Source of the DNA: a virus
DNA: 64,000 bases
IMG/VR virus record: IMGVR_UViG_3300032322_002561
Coordinates: 172,310 to 236,309 of that record
Reading direction: 5' to 3' (one strand)
Both the position numbers and the translations under genes were made by a program. This document shows, one piece after another, positions 33,383 to 40,479 of the stretch (position 1 is the stretch's first letter; each line of letters begins with the position of its first letter). The notes under the pieces were generated by a model that saw only the letters and a list, made by a program, of their open reading frames with translations, had not been told where the DNA came from and ran no database searches.

Positions 33383-33407
33383 CTTCGTGTTGCATCAAAA
33401 CAACAGA

Positions 33408-33674
33408 TTAGGCAGCTACTTTGGTGGCCTTTTCGATGTTTTTGGTGATTTCTTTTTGTGCTTCTTTGGCCACAGCTTCTACAGTTTCCGCAAACTCTTT
33501 GACAGCCTTGTTGGTTGTACGGATCAAGCTGAACTGTGCATCTACCACGGTATGAGCACTTTTGCGAACATGCTCGGGCATGTAGGTGATCAAGGTTGTG
33601 GCACCTTTGTGCATGTTGTCAATGGCAACAGTTACATCAAACAATTTTGCAAAATCAATTTTTTGAAATTCCAT
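33408..33674 (-). CDS. Phasin-like helical protein
   Basis: 88 aa, almost entirely amphipathic helix (KAVKEFAETVEAVAKEAQKEITKNIEKATKVAA), similar in style to phasins or apolipoprotein-like coat proteins. AAGGAG before ATG. A late element CATAAATA and a hairpin of the dnaK/hsp20 type lie in the leader, and a terminator follows: an isolated, strongly controlled late gene. Function unknown. Confidence 0.8.
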   Translation of the reverse strand: MEFQKIDFAKLFDVTVAIDNMHKGATTLITYMPEHVRKSAHTVVDAQFSLIRTTNKAVKEFAETVEAVAKEAQKEITKNIEKATKVAA

Positions 33675-33708
33675 GTTAATTCTCCTTAGAAATTAAGCGA
33701 GTTTTAGC

Positions 33709-33734
33709 GAAGTCCCAAACCATTTGGCAACTTC
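33709..33734 (-). promoter_or_regulatory. 5'-UTR hairpin, TG/G-bulge type
   Basis: Minus strand: GAAGT-TG-CCAAA-TGG-TTTGG-G-ACTTC. Lower stem 5 bp, TG opposite G, upper stem 5 bp, loop TGG. Same architecture as the dnaK and hsp20 leaders with different stem sequences. Confidence 0.8.
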
Positions 33735-33747
33735 TTTCTCTCTGACT

Positions 33748-33755
33748 TATTTATG
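33748..33755 (-). promoter_or_regulatory. Late promoter CATAAATA
   Basis: CATAAATA upstream of the hairpin leader and ATG 33674; close to T4 TATAAATA. Confidence 0.7.
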
Positions 33756-33804
33756 ATTATATTGTGCAACGCAACAATTTACTAGTGTTTTAGAACAAAT
33801 TCTC

Positions 33805-33830
33805 AAATAAAAACCCCCAAAATTTGGGGG
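33805..33830 (-). terminator. Rho-independent terminator
   Basis: CCCCCAAATTTTGGGGG stem (33814-33830) followed on the minus strand by TTTTTATTT. Ends the 49-aa gene. Confidence 0.9.
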
Positions 33831-33858
33831 TACTGTTTGACCACGCAAACAGATTTTT

Positions 33859-34008
33859 TTACTTCTTCTCAGCTGGTTTTGCAGCAGGTGCAGCTGGAGC
33901 AGCTGGTTTAGCGGCTTCTTTCTTTGGTTCTTCTTTCTTTGCTGGAGCTGTTTGAGCGGCTACAGATAACGCGAATGCGGATGCTACGATTGCTAGTAAT
34001 GCTTTCAT
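33859..34008 (-). CDS. 49-aa secreted Lys/Ala/Pro-rich peptide
   Basis: Signal peptide MKALLAIVASAFALSVAAQ then a low-complexity mature part of KKEEPKKEAAKPAAPAAPA type. AAAGGAA 6 nt before ATG; strong terminator downstream. Periplasmic, possibly binding envelope polymers. Below usual length limits but well supported by signal peptide, ribosome site and terminator. Confidence 0.78.
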   Translation of the reverse strand: MKALLAIVASAFALSVAAQTAPAKKEEPKKEAAKPAAPAAPAAKPAEKK

Positions 34009-34056
34009 TTCTATTTCCTTTCGAAAGTTTAAATTTGCACTTTTAACGGTGCTGTA

Positions 34057-34063
34057 TATTTAA
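34057..34063 (-). promoter_or_regulatory. Late element TTAAATA
   Basis: TTAAATATACA about 48 nt before ATG 34008, with a small GCAC...GTGC hairpin between. Confidence 0.5.
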
Positions 34064-34096
34064 CGCCAGCCAAGCGGCATGCGTTGATTTTTTAGG

Positions 34097-34807
34097 CTAA
34101 TTTTGTTGACGCAGTTTTGCCAAACCCAGAATCTGCAGAATTCGTATGTACATCCACCCAATATCAAATTCCCACCAACGTTGGCTGAATTTGGCACTGG
34201 CTCCGTCAGCATGGTGACCGTTGTGTAGTTCTTCGCCGCCGATCCAAATGGCTATGGGCCATAGATTACGGCTGGTATCTTTGGTGTCGACGTTACGGTA
34301 GCCCCACCAGTGGCTGAGTCCGTTTATGACACCGGCCGCCCAGAACGGAATCCAGATCATCTGCACACCCCAGACCAACAAGCCCCAGGGACCAAACACA
34401 GCCAGGTCAATAATGAACATGATCATAATGCCTAGTCGGCTGTGCCGGGCATACAAATTGCGCTCGATCCAGTCGTCGGGGGTGCCTGTGCTTAGATCTT
34501 TGACCATGCCACGATCCCGGCTGGCCTTGTGATATAGAAATGCACCACCAAACAGCACACGCCAAATACCGTAGATTTGAGGACTGTGCGGGTCTCCTGG
34601 TTGGTCACTCTTTTGGTGATGTCGGCGGTGTATGGCCACCCATTCACGAGTGATCATGCCAGTGGTGAGCCACAACCAAAAACGCATGAAGTGAACTACC
34701 ATAGGATGAAACTGCACAGCTCTGTGAGCTTGGCTTCTGTGCAGATACAGCGTCACACAGGCTATGGTAATTTGGACCATTACCAAGGTCGCGATGATTG
34801 CGGACAT
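34097..34807 (-). CDS. Fatty-acid desaturase (acyl-lipid/acyl-CoA type)
   Basis: 236 aa from ATG 34807; longer forms run through the late element and neighbour. Three His boxes: HRSQAH (23-28), HRRHH (60-64), HNGHH (195-199), with four membrane segments between, as in delta-9 desaturases (di-iron membrane enzymes). Would insert a double bond into host lipid acyl chains. CTAAATA lies exactly 5 nt before ATG and no ribosome site is present. Confidence 0.9.
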   Translation of the reverse strand: MSAIIATLVMVQITIACVTLYLHRSQAHRAVQFHPMVVHFMRFWLWLTTGMITREWVAIHRRHHQKSDQPGDPHSPQIYGIWRVLFGGAFLYHKASRDRGMVKDLSTGTPDDWIERNLYARHSRLGIMIMFIIDLAVFGPWGLLVWGVQMIWIPFWAAGVINGLSHWWGYRNVDTKDTSRNLWPIAIWIGGEELHNGHHADGASAKFSQRWWEFDIGWMYIRILQILGLAKLRQQN

Positions 34808-34812
34808 GTTTA

Positions 34813-34819
34813 TATTTAG
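34813..34819 (-). promoter_or_regulatory. Late element CTAAATA abutting desaturase start
   Basis: CTAAATA-TAAAC-ATG. The upstream stop is 18 nt away, outside the motif, so this is a cleaner leaderless candidate. Confidence 0.55.
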
Positions 34820-34824
34820 CTGTT

Positions 34825-35382
34825 TTAAACGCAGCTTTCCTGGAAAGGAAAAAACGTACGGTTCAAAAATAGGGTAAAAATGCGTTTGCTCACATCCGCG
34901 GTTTCTTGTTGCAGACTGTACCAACTGGATGGTGCCAATCGTGCCACCACATCGATGTCGCCATCACGATGGATCATTTGCAAATCGTGTTTTTCAGCCA
35001 AGTGCGCCATGGTGGTGTTCCATTTCACACAATGCAGATACAACTGTTTGTAGCCACGATTTCTAGCCCAGGTGATACCTTCTTTTAGTAGATCACTGCC
35101 AAGGCCAAAGTTGCGATATTCCTCATACACACTGAGACCAAACTCTATGCTAAGGCTGTTGATCTGGGCAATGTGCAACACTCCTAACCATCCGGTACAG
35201 TTGTAACTGACTAGAAATGTGTGCTGAGTGGGATCATTTTGGATGCGTGCTACTAGATCATCAATATAATCATCTGAAACAACAATACCAAAATACATTC
35301 TACGATCTTCAGCACTGAGGCCCTTGAGCCAGTGCCCAAATTTTGGGTATTCTTCAGTGTTGAGAAATCGTGTGCTGATCAT
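34825..35382 (-). CDS. GNAT acetyltransferase
   Basis: 185 aa; GWLGVLHIAQINSLSIEFGLSVYEEYRNFGLGSDLLKEGITWARNRGYKQLYLHCVKWNTTMAHLAEKHDL has the GNAT core with acetyl-CoA loop YRNFGLGSDLL. Substrate unknown. TAATG coupling to the 43-aa gene upstream. Confidence 0.87.
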   Translation of the reverse strand: MISTRFLNTEEYPKFGHWLKGLSAEDRRMYFGIVVSDDYIDDLVARIQNDPTQHTFLVSYNCTGWLGVLHIAQINSLSIEFGLSVYEEYRNFGLGSDLLKEGITWARNRGYKQLYLHCVKWNTTMAHLAEKHDLQMIHRDGDIDVVARLAPSSWYSLQQETADVSKRIFTLFLNRTFFPFQESCV

Positions 35383-35513
35383 TAGTTTTTATACAGTGAC
35401 TGGGCCTCGGACCATTTTTGATTGCGGGCTAGTTCTGCTGCATATTTGGCTTCGCCAGTGGCGCATAGGATTTCCCATATGGTGCTTGCTATTGCTTTGA
35501 TTGAGTTTAACAT
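35382..35513 (-). CDS. 43-aa protein, unknown
   Basis: MLNSIKAIASTIWEILCATGEAKYAAELARNQKW...; AAAAGGA before ATG. Late element and hairpin upstream. Helical; coupled to the acetyltransferase. Confidence 0.68.
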   Translation of the reverse strand: MLNSIKAIASTIWEILCATGEAKYAAELARNQKWSEAQSLYKN

Positions 35514-35538
35514 AATTTTTCCTTTTGAGTAAATTAAA

Positions 35539-35563
35539 CAGTAGAGACTCATGGTTTCTACTG
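35539..35563 (-). promoter_or_regulatory. 5'-UTR hairpin CAGTAGA...TCTACTG
   Basis: 7-bp stem with 11-nt loop between the late element and the 43-aa gene. The CAGTAG/CTACTG base recurs in the clpS leader. Confidence 0.6.
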
Positions 35564-35566
35564 AGA

Positions 35567-35574
35567 TATTTATG
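35567..35574 (-). promoter_or_regulatory. Late promoter CATAAATA
   Basis: Drives 35513 leftward; back to back with the rightward CTAAATA at 35618. Confidence 0.65.
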
Positions 35575-35617
35575 TTGTGGTGCAACAGATAATAACAAAA
35601 CTTAATGGTAAACGCAA

Positions 35618-35624
35618 CTAAATA
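35618..35624 (+). promoter_or_regulatory. Late promoter CTAAATA
   Basis: 19 nt before ATG 35644 with AAGGAG between; same geometry as the fibre promoter at 2370. Confidence 0.7.
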
Positions 35625-35643
35625 TTTCACAAGGAGAATCAAC

Positions 35644-35874
35644 ATGTTGAAATTTATTGCTAACTTTTTTGGATCTAAAAAAGCTCCAGAATCCACTGTG
35701 CCTTACAAAGTGGAACCACCTGTAGATGTTCCCGTTGTGAATTCCCCCAAACCAGTGGTCAATGGTCGCAAACAAGCACCTAAAAAATCCACCACAACCA
35801 CAGCACCAGGCAATAGCCCGGCAAAGAAATCTTCTGCCAGCAAAAAAGCCACCACTACAAAAAATAAAAAATAA
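35644..35874 (+). CDS. Small basic histone-like protein
   Basis: 76 aa from ATG 35644. Short hydrophobic N-terminus (MLKFIANFFGS) then a Lys/Ser/Thr/Ala/Pro-rich tail (KKSTTTTAPGNS, KKSSASKKATTTK) resembling histone H1-type tails. May bind DNA or polyanionic surfaces. Strong late promoter and ribosome site suggest high late expression. Confidence 0.75.
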   Translation: MLKFIANFFGSKKAPESTVPYKVEPPVDVPVVNSPKPVVNGRKQAPKKSTTTTAPGNSPAKKSSASKKATTTKNKK

Positions 35875-35898
35875 ACTAGTTGTAATTTAATTCATGGT

Positions 35899-35923
35899 CC
35901 CTGTGTAAATAATTTACACGGGG
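35899..35923 (+). promoter_or_regulatory. Late element in a hairpin before csgF
   Basis: GTAAATA (35905-35911) lies within GTGTAAAT-A-ATTTACAC flanked by CCC/GGG. The GGGGA ribosome site of csgF forms the 3' base of the hairpin, so it may be masked if transcripts start further upstream. Confidence 0.6.
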
Positions 35924-35929
35924 ATTGTC

Positions 35930-36373
35930 ATGAAAACAACAATAATAGGCGCCCTGGCGATGGTGTTTGTCAACGGGAGCTATGCTGCAGAACTGGTACA
36001 TCAGTTCAATTCACCTTCCTTTTCGGGTCAGGGATATTCAAGTCATGTCTTGACCATTGAGCAACTGGAGGCCAGCCGTAGAAAAACCATAGCCGACGCA
36101 CAACGAGCCGCACAAGAAAAAGCCGAACGCGATGCCAAAAATACCAATCTGGCCAAGTTCTTGGTCAATGTTGAGTCACGAATTTACGCTCAACTCAGCA
36201 AGCAGTTGGCTGATGCTATGTTTGCTGACAACAATGCCACTTCGGGTACCATGGATTTCCAAGGAACCAACATTTCGTGGGTCAAAACCGGCACAGATGT
36301 CACACTAACCATTATAGAGTCCAACGGTAATAGAACAGACATCACAGTGCCTCTTGCGAGTTTTGCGTTCTAA
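35930..36373 (+). CDS. csgF: Curli assembly protein CsgF homologue
   Basis: 147 aa. Signal peptide MKTTIIGALAMVFVNGSYA. The mature start ELVHQFNSPSFSG matches CsgF (GTMTFQFRNPNFGG), and the end (SWVKTGTDVTLTIIESNGNRTDITVPLASF) matches its beta C-terminus. A charged helix (ASRRKTIADAQRAAQEKAERDAKNTN) is inserted between. CsgF caps the CsgG pore and helps nucleate curlin. Overlaps csgG by 1 bp. Confidence 0.88.
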   Translation: MKTTIIGALAMVFVNGSYAAELVHQFNSPSFSGQGYSSHVLTIEQLEASRRKTIADAQRAAQEKAERDAKNTNLAKFLVNVESRIYAQLSKQLADAMFADNNATSGTMDFQGTNISWVKTGTDVTLTIIESNGNRTDITVPLASFAF

Positions 36374-37410
36374 TGCGTAAACTGCTCTTGATCCTTTTTG
36401 TTGCGGTGTTGCCGGGTTGTGCCTACATACACATGGAAGTGGCACAGGAAGAACCTGTGAAGGTTACACCCAAAAAAAATCTCATGGATCAATTGCCGGT
36501 GCTGGATGGTCCGCCCATGACCGTGGCCGTGTACGGATTCAGAGATCTTACCGGACAGAACAAACCCAATGATCGTTTGGCCCTGTTTTCAAAGGCAGTA
36601 ACACAAGGTGCTGAAGTATTTCTCATCAAGAGCCTACAAGATTCAAAGAACTGGTTCCGTGTGGTGGAACGTGTGGGTCTGGACAACTTGATCAAAGAAC
36701 GTCAGTTAATAAGAAATCAGCGTGAAGTCTACGAAGGCAAAGAAGCCAAGCCCTTAAAGCCCTTGACCGTGGCCGGTATCTTGCTGGAAGGCGGTATCAT
36801 AGGCTATGACAGCAATATCAGGTCAGGCGGTAATGGTGCCAGGTTCCTGGGCATAGGTGGCAGCCAGCAGTATCGTGTGGACGAAGTCACAGTGAGTCTT
36901 AGATTGATCAGTATCAGTAGTGGCGAAGTTCTGATGACCAATGCTGTGACCAAGACCATATATTCAACAGCACACAATGTGGGCGTGTTGAGATTTGTGG
37001 ATGCTGGAACCAAGGCCCTGGAGTTGGAAAATGGACAGGCGTTGAACGAGCCCACTACCTATGCTGTGCGTGTGGCCATTGAACAAGCCGTGTATGAACT
37101 GATTGTGGAAGGTCAGAAGAAAGGCTTATGGAGTTACCGGCGTCCTGAGGAGAAACGCAATGATGTCAATCCTGCTACAACAGGCACAGAAACAAAGCCA
37201 TTGCCACCAAAAGCCACTGTGGTCACAATAATGAAACTGCGTGAAGCATCATATATCTATCGTGATCCAGACGAACGTAGCCAGCGTACCTGGATGTTGA
37301 AGGAAAACACAGAATTGACCGTGACACCAGGCCAGGATGGCTGGGTTGCGGTACAAGATTCAGCCGGTCGCAAGGGCTGGGTCAAAAGTGACAGGTTAAT
37401 TCAGCCATGA
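36373..37410 (+). CDS. csgG: Curli secretion pore CsgG homologue with C-terminal SH3-like domain
   Basis: 345 aa. Lipobox LPGC (Cys16). CsgG core: MTVAVYGFRDLTGQNKPN, VVERVGLDNLIKERQLIR, VAGILLEGGIIGYDSNIRSGGNGARFLGIGGSQQYRVDEVTVSLRLISISSGEVL, with the constriction region present. Residues ~275-345 add a bacterial SH3-like domain (MKLREASYIYRDPDERSQRTW...GWVKSDRL) absent from E. coli CsgG, which could bind peptidoglycan. Forms a nonameric outer-membrane pore; might also permeabilise the envelope at lysis. Confidence 0.95.
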   Translation: MRKLLLILFVAVLPGCAYIHMEVAQEEPVKVTPKKNLMDQLPVLDGPPMTVAVYGFRDLTGQNKPNDRLALFSKAVTQGAEVFLIKSLQDSKNWFRVVERVGLDNLIKERQLIRNQREVYEGKEAKPLKPLTVAGILLEGGIIGYDSNIRSGGNGARFLGIGGSQQYRVDEVTVSLRLISISSGEVLMTNAVTKTIYSTAHNVGVLRFVDAGTKALELENGQALNEPTTYAVRVAIEQAVYELIVEGQKKGLWSYRRPEEKRNDVNPATTGTETKPLPPKATVVTIMKLREASYIYRDPDERSQRTWMLKENTELTVTPGQDGWVAVQDSAGRKGWVKSDRLIQP

Positions 37411-37416
37411 ACGCCT

Positions 37417-37423
37417 GTAAATA
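37417..37423 (+). promoter_or_regulatory. Late element GTAAATA
   Basis: Just after csgG, followed by two hairpins and AAGGAG; drives the curlin gene. Confidence 0.6.
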
Positions 37424-37425
37424 TA

Positions 37426-37469
37426 CAAGTGCGATAATCGCACTTGATAATAATAAGGTCGCAAAGACC
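37426..37469 (+). promoter_or_regulatory. Double hairpin in curlin-gene leader
   Basis: CAAGTGCGA-taa-TCGCACTTG (37426-37446, 9 bp) and GGTC-gcaaa-GACC (37457-37469), directly before AAGGAG (37470-37475). The first may stabilise the mRNA; the second could modulate ribosome access. Confidence 0.7.
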
Positions 37470-37479
37470 AAGGAGCTGA

Positions 37480-37614
37480 TTGGACAATAACAAAAACAAA
37501 TCCAATCTGAAAACAAATGGAAAAGAGATGGACAGGCACTGGCGGACTGCCGAGAAAATTATCCGCAATTCTGGTGGTCGCTGCAATGTGGTCACTGGGT
37601 GCTCAGGCCAATGA
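37480..37614 (+). CDS. Possible upstream overlapping frame (TTG start)
   Basis: 44 aa (MDNNKNKSNLKTNGKEMDRHW...) starting TTG 4 nt after the only strong AAGGAG in this leader, and ending inside the curlin gene in another frame. Might be a regulatory leader peptide coupling to ATG 37517; might be chance. Confidence 0.25.
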   Translation: MDNNKNKSNLKTNGKEMDRHWRTAEKIIRNSGGRCNVVTGCSGQ

Positions 37615-38143
37615 AGTTTACATTGAACAGGTAGGCAGTGGTTCAACCATAAACATCACGCAACAGGGCACAGACAACCGCATTGGTGACAGCACCACCG
37701 CGGCCTATATAGGATCAGGATCCAACACAGTGACCATAGATCAGATTGGTTCAACCAACGCTCTGGACATGGTGGTCAATGGCGCTGGTACAGATGTCAC
37801 GGTCAGCACTACCGGTGACAACAACACGCAAACCATTAACTGTGGGACCACACAGTCGGCGGGCTGTAGCGGCAGCGTGATCAGTGCTACCATTGCTGGT
37901 GACAGCAACATCACCACGCAAAATCTTGGTGCTGGAGCCAATCATACCAGTAACATTTCCATCACTGGAGACACCAACACTGTTACCCATACCAGCACTG
38001 CCACAGGTACTACTTTGGCAGATATTACTGTGTCGGGCAATACCAACACAGTGGCAGTCACACAATCGGGAATGTTGAACAAGAGTGTCACAGTTACCAG
38101 CACTGGCAACAGTAATACTATTAATATTACTCAGTCAGACTAG
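37517..38143 (+). CDS. Curlin-repeat protein (CsgA/CsgB-like)
   Basis: 208 aa. Signal peptide to about residue 34 (LSAILVVAAMWSLGAQA). The mature part has degenerate curlin repeats: NEVYIEQVGSGSTINITQQGTDNRIGD, NTVTIDQIGSTNALDM, NTVAVTQSGMLNKSVT, ending NSNTINITQSD. Such repeats build the amyloid beta-helix of curli. One repeat carries a Cys pair (INCGTTQSAGC). It would be secreted through CsgG. The 3' end overlaps the FecR-like gene by 59 bp. Confidence 0.88.
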   Translation: MEKRWTGTGGLPRKLSAILVVAAMWSLGAQANEVYIEQVGSGSTINITQQGTDNRIGDSTTAAYIGSGSNTVTIDQIGSTNALDMVVNGAGTDVTVSTTGDNNTQTINCGTTQSAGCSGSVISATIAGDSNITTQNLGAGANHTSNISITGDTNTVTHTSTATGTTLADITVSGNTNTVAVTQSGMLNKSVTVTSTGNSNTINITQSD

Positions 38144-39164
38144 TTGGGCTTCAGTGGGCCGCGTGGTTGAACAGACCGGACCCACTGAAATAGTGCGCAA
38201 CAAAAAGAGTCTGAGCAGTAGTGTGAATGCACCTGTGGAGATGTTGGACACTATTGTTACTGCCCGTGCCAAGGCCAAAGTGGAGTTTGTGGACAAGACC
38301 ACGGTCAACATTACTGAGCAGAGCAAGATACTCATAGATGACTTTGTGTATGACCCCCGGGCCGGATCGGGCAAGTTGGCCATGAAGATGGTACAAGGCA
38401 CTGCCAGATATGCGTCGGGTCAGATAGCCAAGAACTCACCACAGAATGTAAACATAACCACACCCACTGCCGCTGTGGCCGTGCGTGGCACAGACTTCTC
38501 AATGACCGTAGATGAACTAGGCCGTAGTCTTATCATGTTGTTGCCCAGTTGCGATGCCAAGTCTTGTGTAACAGGATCAATCAGTGTGAGCAATGACGGT
38601 GGATCTGTGATCTTGGACGTGGCCTATCAGGTCACTGTGGTCACAAGTTTATCAACACCTCCTTCTGCGCCCACGGTGATACAGATTGACCCCAGCAACA
38701 TCAACAACCTGCTGATCGTGGCACCACCATCGGCGGTTCGTGAGGCCCTACAACCCGTGCAACAGACAGCGTTGGATATTAATTTTCTAAACAAGGACCT
38801 GCTGAAGTATGACGAGCTGAATGTGAATTATCTGGAAAAATTCCGGCAGTTGGATGTGAACTTTTTGGACATTGATTTCCTGGTCAATTTGCTGGATCTC
38901 AGCAATCAACAACTCAGTGCCAGCCTGGATGCCATGAGTCGTGAAGCCAGCTTGTTGCCGGCCTATGATCCCAATTCGGGACTGAGATATTTTTTTAACG
39001 ATGATGAAAGCAAGGTCACTGTGCGACTAAACACCGGGCACATGGCCGAAGTCACTGTGGGAGTAGAGCACGATGCTGTAGTAACCGTAAATCAAGCAGG
39101 TTGGGCAGTCACACAACAGATCAACCGTGGTGGGACCAGCATAATTAATATTGTACAGAAATAA
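38085..39164 (+). CDS. FecR-domain secreted protein with curlin-like tail
   Basis: 359 aa from GTG 38085; the signal peptide (LPALATVILLILLSQTSWA) is encoded inside the curlin gene in another frame. FecR-type beta domain at ~25-170 (VTARAKAKVEFVDKTTVNITEQSKI, ITTPTAAVAVRGTDFSMTV). Residues ~225-290 contain NxxFLxxDLL-like repeats (INFLNKDLLKYDELNVNYLEKFRQLDVNFLDIDFL). The C-terminus VVTVNQAGWAVTQQIN...IINIVQ is a curlin-like unit. Probably a curlin partner or nucleator. Confidence 0.83.
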   Translation: MSQLPALATVILLILLSQTSWASVGRVVEQTGPTEIVRNKKSLSSSVNAPVEMLDTIVTARAKAKVEFVDKTTVNITEQSKILIDDFVYDPRAGSGKLAMKMVQGTARYASGQIAKNSPQNVNITTPTAAVAVRGTDFSMTVDELGRSLIMLLPSCDAKSCVTGSISVSNDGGSVILDVAYQVTVVTSLSTPPSAPTVIQIDPSNINNLLIVAPPSAVREALQPVQQTALDINFLNKDLLKYDELNVNYLEKFRQLDVNFLDIDFLVNLLDLSNQQLSASLDAMSREASLLPAYDPNSGLRYFFNDDESKVTVRLNTGHMAEVTVGVEHDAVVTVNQAGWAVTQQINRGGTSIINIVQK

Positions 39165-39174
39165 GGAGATGACC

Positions 39175-39345
39175 ATGGAAGGAAGCACAATCAAGACCTT
39201 GGCCGAATACATTGTATCTTTACATCATAAAAAACAACAATTAGATCAACAATACGGCAATTCAGTAACTGACACCAACGGTGTAGAACAAGACTGGGAG
39301 GATACTGAATACGTTGAAACGTTTTGGCCACCCAACACTAAATAA
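39175..39345 (+). CDS. 56-aa unknown protein
   Basis: ATG 39175, 6 nt after AAGGAG that follows the FecR-gene stop. Helical N-terminus (IKTLAEYIVSLHHKKQQLDQQY), acidic C-terminus. Unknown. Confidence 0.6.
   Translation: MEGSTIKTLAEYIVSLHHKKQQLDQQYGNSVTDTNGVEQDWEDTEYVETFWPPNTK
39338..39344 (+). promoter_or_regulatory. Late element CTAAATA
   Basis: Overlaps the stop of the 56-aa gene; 46 nt before ATG 39391. A TATAAT is also present just before the ribosome site. Confidence 0.45.
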
Positions 39346-39390
39346 CTTTATTAAAATAAAACTAATAGCAGTATATAATAAGGAGCTAAC

Positions 39391-39669
39391 ATGGGAGAAT
39401 TCTTCCGACTAGTCGCAGAACTAGGATTTCCAATAGCTGCTGCCATAGCAGCCGGATACTTTGTATTCCTGACTCTCAAATTTATTCTCGCTGGTGTTAC
39501 CAGCAGTGTCAAAGGCATGGCCGGCATAATCGGCGCACTAGACAAACGTGTGGCCACCATGAATCACGATGTCATGCGCATAGACACCAAAGTTAGCCAT
39601 GCTCTGGGACTACAGCCGGATCTAGATCGTATTGCTCGTGCTGAACAAAGCGATGCCAGGAGAGATTAA
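39391..39669 (+). CDS. TM plus coiled-coil protein, paralogue A
   Basis: 92 aa. One TM (GFPIAAAIAAGYFVFLTLKFI) then a coil (IGALDKRVATMNHDVMRIDTKVSHALGL). Paralogous to 40189. AAGGAG 7 nt before ATG. Holin-like or membrane scaffold; unknown. Confidence 0.78.
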   Translation: MGEFFRLVAELGFPIAAAIAAGYFVFLTLKFILAGVTSSVKGMAGIIGALDKRVATMNHDVMRIDTKVSHALGLQPDLDRIARAEQSDARRD

Positions 39670-39857
39670 TGTTATACGTTGATTACGCCTGGGATTTAGA
39701 ACCCAATAGAATTCTATTAGACGAAGAACTTGACATTGACCGGTTGGGCTGGCGAGGCGGTGACTATTTTCAAGTCAAAAACGTCAATGGTCGTGCCATG
39801 TTGGTCAAGGTCGATCCCTTGGTAAAATTCCTAAAGGACGGAGAAAAAAATGAATAA
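39669..39857 (+). CDS. Conserved small phage protein
   Basis: 62 aa; LYVDYAWDLEPNRILLDEELDIDRLGWRGGDYFQVKNVNGRAMLVKVDPL. TAATG start. Pattern recurs in T4-like phages; function unknown. Confidence 0.78.
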   Translation: MLYVDYAWDLEPNRILLDEELDIDRLGWRGGDYFQVKNVNGRAMLVKVDPLVKFLKDGEKNE

Positions 39858-39996
39858 ATGGACAGCCTGGTATGACAGCTTGCCCGAACATACCAAACGA
39901 TATCTTGATACTCGAGCAGTATGGCATGATCGTGATTTGTTTGTGGTTGCAGCTATGACTTTTGTGCTGGGTATTTTTGTTGGACTGGCCATATAA
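39850..39996 (+). CDS. 48-aa membrane protein
   Basis: MNKWTAWYDSLPEHTKRYL...DLFVVAAMTFVLGIFVGLAI; amphipathic N-terminus and one C-terminal TM. Overlaps neighbours by 8 and 1 bp; membrane cassette member. Confidence 0.68.
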   Translation: MNKWTAWYDSLPEHTKRYLDTRAVWHDRDLFVVAAMTFVLGIFVGLAI

Positions 39997-40187
39997 TGTT
40001 AGAAGTTACCTACGCATTTATTGGATTTATTATGGGCGGTGCGGCATTGATCATCAGTCTATATGTCTGGTTGACCATGGACGAGGCTTTAGAAAATGGT
40101 CGTTCGTGGATGCAACTTAATCGCGAGTTGAAAGAAAAAATAGAACAGATGGAACGTGCTAGTCCATCATCACCTTGGAAGAAATAA
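39996..40187 (+). CDS. 63-aa membrane protein
   Basis: N-terminal TM (YAFIGFIMGGAALIISLYVWL) then a helix (NRELKEKIEQME). TAATG junction. Unknown. Confidence 0.72.
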   Translation: MLEVTYAFIGFIMGGAALIISLYVWLTMDEALENGRSWMQLNRELKEKIEQMERASPSSPWKK

Positions 40188-40188
40188 C

Positions 40189-40479
40189 ATGGACATTGTA
40201 ACCTTAATCAACAAATACGGATTCCCTATAGTGGCCGCCGGCGGCATGGGATATCTCATTTTCTACGTATGGAAATGGGCCACCACAGAAATCAAACCTG
40301 TACTTAGCGAGGCAAATACAACTCTCATTGCCTTGATTGATCGTATCCGTATGTTAGACAATGATTTAATCAGACTCAATCAAAAGGTCAATGTGACCTT
40401 GCACCTGCGTGGCCGAAGCATCGAAGCCGAACGCATGGCCCAAGACGAAACAATTAATACACCTAAGAACGACAAATAG
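40189..40479 (+). CDS. TM plus coiled-coil protein, paralogue B
   Basis: 96 aa from ATG 40189. GFPIVAAGGMGYLIFYVWKWA then IALIDRIRMLDNDLIRLNQKVNVTLHL parallels 39391 in order and spacing. Ends the membrane cassette; convergent with the frame at 40463. Confidence 0.78.
   Translation: MDIVTLINKYGFPIVAAGGMGYLIFYVWKWATTEIKPVLSEANTTLIALIDRIRMLDNDLIRLNQKVNVTLHLRGRSIEAERMAQDETINTPKNDK

Noticed and set aside
37741-38065. Minus-strand frames opposite the curlin gene
   Set aside because: Antisense of the repeat; the plus frame has signal peptide and curlin motifs.
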